Source of the DNA: Prorocentrum cordatum | Lineage: Eukaryota > Sar > Dinophyceae > Prorocentrales > Prorocentraceae | Direction: 5' to 3' | DNA length: 64,000 nucleotides | Assembly: GCA_963575745.1 (NCBI GenBank) | Contig: CAUYUJ010001370.1 | Location: 88,501 to 152,500 of the forward strand | Shown here: in pieces, positions 62,396 to 64,000 of the stretch | Layout: every line of letters begins with the position of its first letter | Position numbering within the stretch: the first letter of the stretch is position 1 | Program-made: the position numbers and the translations under genes | The notes under the pieces: generated by a model | Database searches by the model: none | Seen by the model: only the letters and a program-made list of their open reading frames with translations | What the model was told of the DNA's origin: nothing

Positions 62396-62567
62396 ACCTG
62401 TAAAGGGGCCCCAGGACACACAAATAAATACACACACATAAAAAGACTCCCCATATGTTCCTATATTTTCTGGATTTCTATCTTCCCCCCCCCCCACTTC
62501 CCATATTTTCCCATATCTTCTGGGGGACCGACGATTAATTGTGTCTGTGTGTTTTCCCTCCTGAACC
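62396..62567 (+). repeat. 170-bp insert, first copy
   Basis: It starts GGGGCCCCAG-GACACACAAATAAAT and ends in GTGTGTTTTCCCTCCTGA. It is AT-rich against a GC-rich surrounding, with repeated CATATTTTC blocks. The second copy at 62676-62852 is clearly related. Confidence 0.75.
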
Positions 62568-62675
62568 TGGGGCAGCTGCACGGCACGGCGAGGCGGCACC
62601 GAAGCACCACGGACAAGACGAAGGGGGGCTCGCGACAGGGGGCCAGGAGAGGAGCCGAGGAGGTGCCAGCGTTCT

Positions 62676-62852
62676 TGAAGGGGCCCCAGTACACACAAAT
62701 AAATATACACACACATAAAAATATTCAAATATTTTCCTATATTTTCTGAGCTTTTGTCTTCCCCCTCACTTCCAATATTTTCCCATATTTTCCTGGGAAT
62801 CGACGATTCATTGTGTCTGTGTGTGTGTGTGTTTTTCCCCTCCTGAGTTCTG
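62676..62852 (+). repeat. 170-bp insert, second copy
   Basis: It starts GGGGCCCCAG-TACACACAAATAAAT and ends GTGTTTTTCCCCTCCTGA, with the same internal order of blocks as the first copy. About 108 bases of LINE-like sequence separate the copies. Confidence 0.75.
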
Positions 62853-62894
62853 GCCGAGAGGGCTGACGCCCGAAGCCTAGACAGTGCCACCGAC

Positions 62895-63653
62895 ATGCGA
62901 GGGAGGAGGGCGGAGGGCGGAGGGCGGAGGGAGGAGACCACCGAGCAGGAGTCCAGGGTCGGGCCGGGCACGCAAGACGACAGACTCCGAGCACCAGAGG
63001 GCGACGCTCCCACGGCAGGCGGAGACGGCTCGGGAGGCGAGCACAGCAGCGACGATCGCTGCAGCAGGTGTGGCTGGGGATGGACAGTCCTCGACACGCA
63101 GGGTAGAACGCGATGCTTTCGGGTGAAGGCAGCAAAGTTCGGACCACTACCTGGAGCGAGGCAGAGCAGCAACAGGGCAGAGCTGTGGGCCCTCATCCAC
63201 TGCCTGGAGGCCACCAGCGGGAAGCTGCACTACTGGACAGACGGCGAGATCACCTGCATCGGATGGAACGCGAGGCGAGAAGAATCACGAGGGACAGCTG
63301 GCACCAATTGCGACCTCTGGCGCAGGGTAAGGACGGCACTGGATCAACGAGGAGGACGAAAGTAGGTACAGATGCACCGCATGAACAGCCACATGAGAGA
63401 GGACGAAGCAAAAGCGAAAGGGGTCCCCCGAGAAGCATGGGAAAGCAACAAGCTGGCAGACCGCCTCGCGGACGCAGGGGCGCGGCAGCACGCCATCCCC
63501 GACAGCCAGATGAGGTGCTACGAGTGGGTGAGGGCCATGGCCAGCATAGTGAGAACAAGGATCGCGGCCTGCACGCAGGACGCCGTCGAGGGGATGCCGA
63601 CGGAGCACCGAGACCTGAAAGCAGCGAGGAGACGAGAAGTTCGAGCTCGGTGA
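62895..63653 (+). pseudogene. LINE-4 RNase H with one in-frame TAG
   Basis: The catalytic layout is complete in one frame: Asp in GDGSGG (about 63020), CGWGWTVLD strand, Glu in NRAELWAL (about 63180), Asp in YWTDGE (about 63235), His in MNSHMRED (about 63390), and Asp in NKLADRLADAGA (about 63455). A TAG at 63363-63365 lies between the third and fourth of these. Confidence 0.75.
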
Positions 63654-63789
63654 GCACAAAGAAAGCTGAAGGCGGACTTCCTGGGCAGTGACGAGGAGAA
63701 ACGACCACCCACGACGCACAACCTGGTGAGGCCAGGGCGAGGAAGAGGAAGGAGATGCAGGTGCTGCAACCAGTCGGTCTCCGAGTCCA

Positions 63790-63977
63790 CGGCGCTCCTC
63801 CTCCTCCCCCTCCTCCTCCTCCTCCTCCTCCTCCTTCCCCCTCCCCCTCCCCCTCCTCCTCCTCCTCCTCCTCCTCCTCCTCCTCCTCCTCCTCTCTCCT
63901 TCCCCTCCTCCTCCTCCCCCTCCTCCTCCTCTCTCCTCCTCCTCCTCCTCCTCCTCCTCCTCCTCCTCCTCCTGCGC
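63790..63977 (+). repeat. (CTC)n tract downstream of LINE-4
   Basis: CTC/CCT triplets with a few C-rich breaks, reaching almost to the right edge. Confidence 0.97.
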
Positions 63978-64000
63978 CGCGGCCGCCCCGCGAGCGGGGC

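Larger units (their letters stand above)
60300..63720 (+). mobile_element. LINE-4, 5'-truncated decayed non-LTR retrotransposon
   Basis: Reverse transcriptase and RNase H pieces occur in order on the plus strand, with no endonuclease or ORF1 upstream. CTC tracts lie at both ends (60061-60215 and 63790-63975). Two related 170-bp inserts interrupt it at 62.4 and 62.7 kb. Confidence 0.7.

Overview
The window looks like a piece of a dinoflagellate nuclear genome. The strongest sign is the dinoflagellate spliced-leader sequence (DinoSL, ending GCCATTTTGGCTCAAG) at three places. One copy is an exact 22-nt match (38545-38566, minus strand) and two are eroded (56160-56181 and 2624-2645), each at the 5' end of a minus-strand coding unit. 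Such relics form when a trans-spliced mRNA is copied back into DNA. Very long trinucleotide tracts, dense retroelements and the absence of any recognisable single-copy housekeeping gene fit the same picture. Almost everything that can be recognised as coding belongs to a mobile element.

Layout. 1-2.65 kb: an open frame of 875 codons (minus strand) that runs off the left edge; unknown family with weak transposase-like motifs. 3.5-4.3 kb: a small coiled-coil ORF ending in a 30-bp-arm hairpin. 4.3-7.3 kb: GC-rich spacer with two inverted-repeat miniature elements. 7.5-8.8 kb and 26.0-27.6 kb: two large (GTA)n tracts that bracket a CCCCAAGAGG-type repeat array. That array is itself split by a 16,367-bp Ty1/copia-like LTR retrotransposon (9086-25452, minus strand) with two 285-bp LTRs that read identical and a CGACA target duplication. 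27.6-31.9 kb: purine tracts, a 1-kb dispersed repeat, palindromic elements and a satellite. 32.0-38.6 kb: a nearly intact non-LTR retrotransposon (LINE-1 here) with a DinoSL at its 5' end. 38.6-44.2 kb: repeats with no supported gene. 44.2-49.8 kb, 51.9-56.2 kb and 60.3-63.7 kb: three decayed LINEs (LINE-2, -3, -4). Between them lie (GGT)n, (GAG)n, (CTC)n and (CAT)n tracts and an inverted second copy of the 1-kb dispersed repeat (57.4-58.3 kb).

The main object is the copia element. Its first frame (3077 aa) starts inside the 5' LTR, runs through the primer-binding site, and carries two hydrophobic segments, a gag-like region, a CCHC zinc knuckle, a domain with the signature residues of Tpt1/KptA RNA 2'-phosphotransferase (R1653-H1654, R1762, R1869), a RING-H2 finger and an aspartic protease. 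A single TGA, followed by CGG and a 12-bp stem-loop, separates it from a second frame in the same phase (2132 aa from its first ATG). That frame has a methyltransferase-like domain, integrase, copia reverse transcriptase and RNase H. More than 40 short quasi-palindromes of the GCGGG-N4-CCCGC type, many with compensatory changes, are embedded in phase in both frames.

How the parts fit together: gag, PR, IN, RT and RH would make the copia particle. The LINE ORF1/ORF2 pairs would make RNPs for target-primed reverse transcription. The small palindromic elements carry no coding and presumably depend on enzymes encoded elsewhere. All domain calls come from reading motifs in the translation; no database search was possible.
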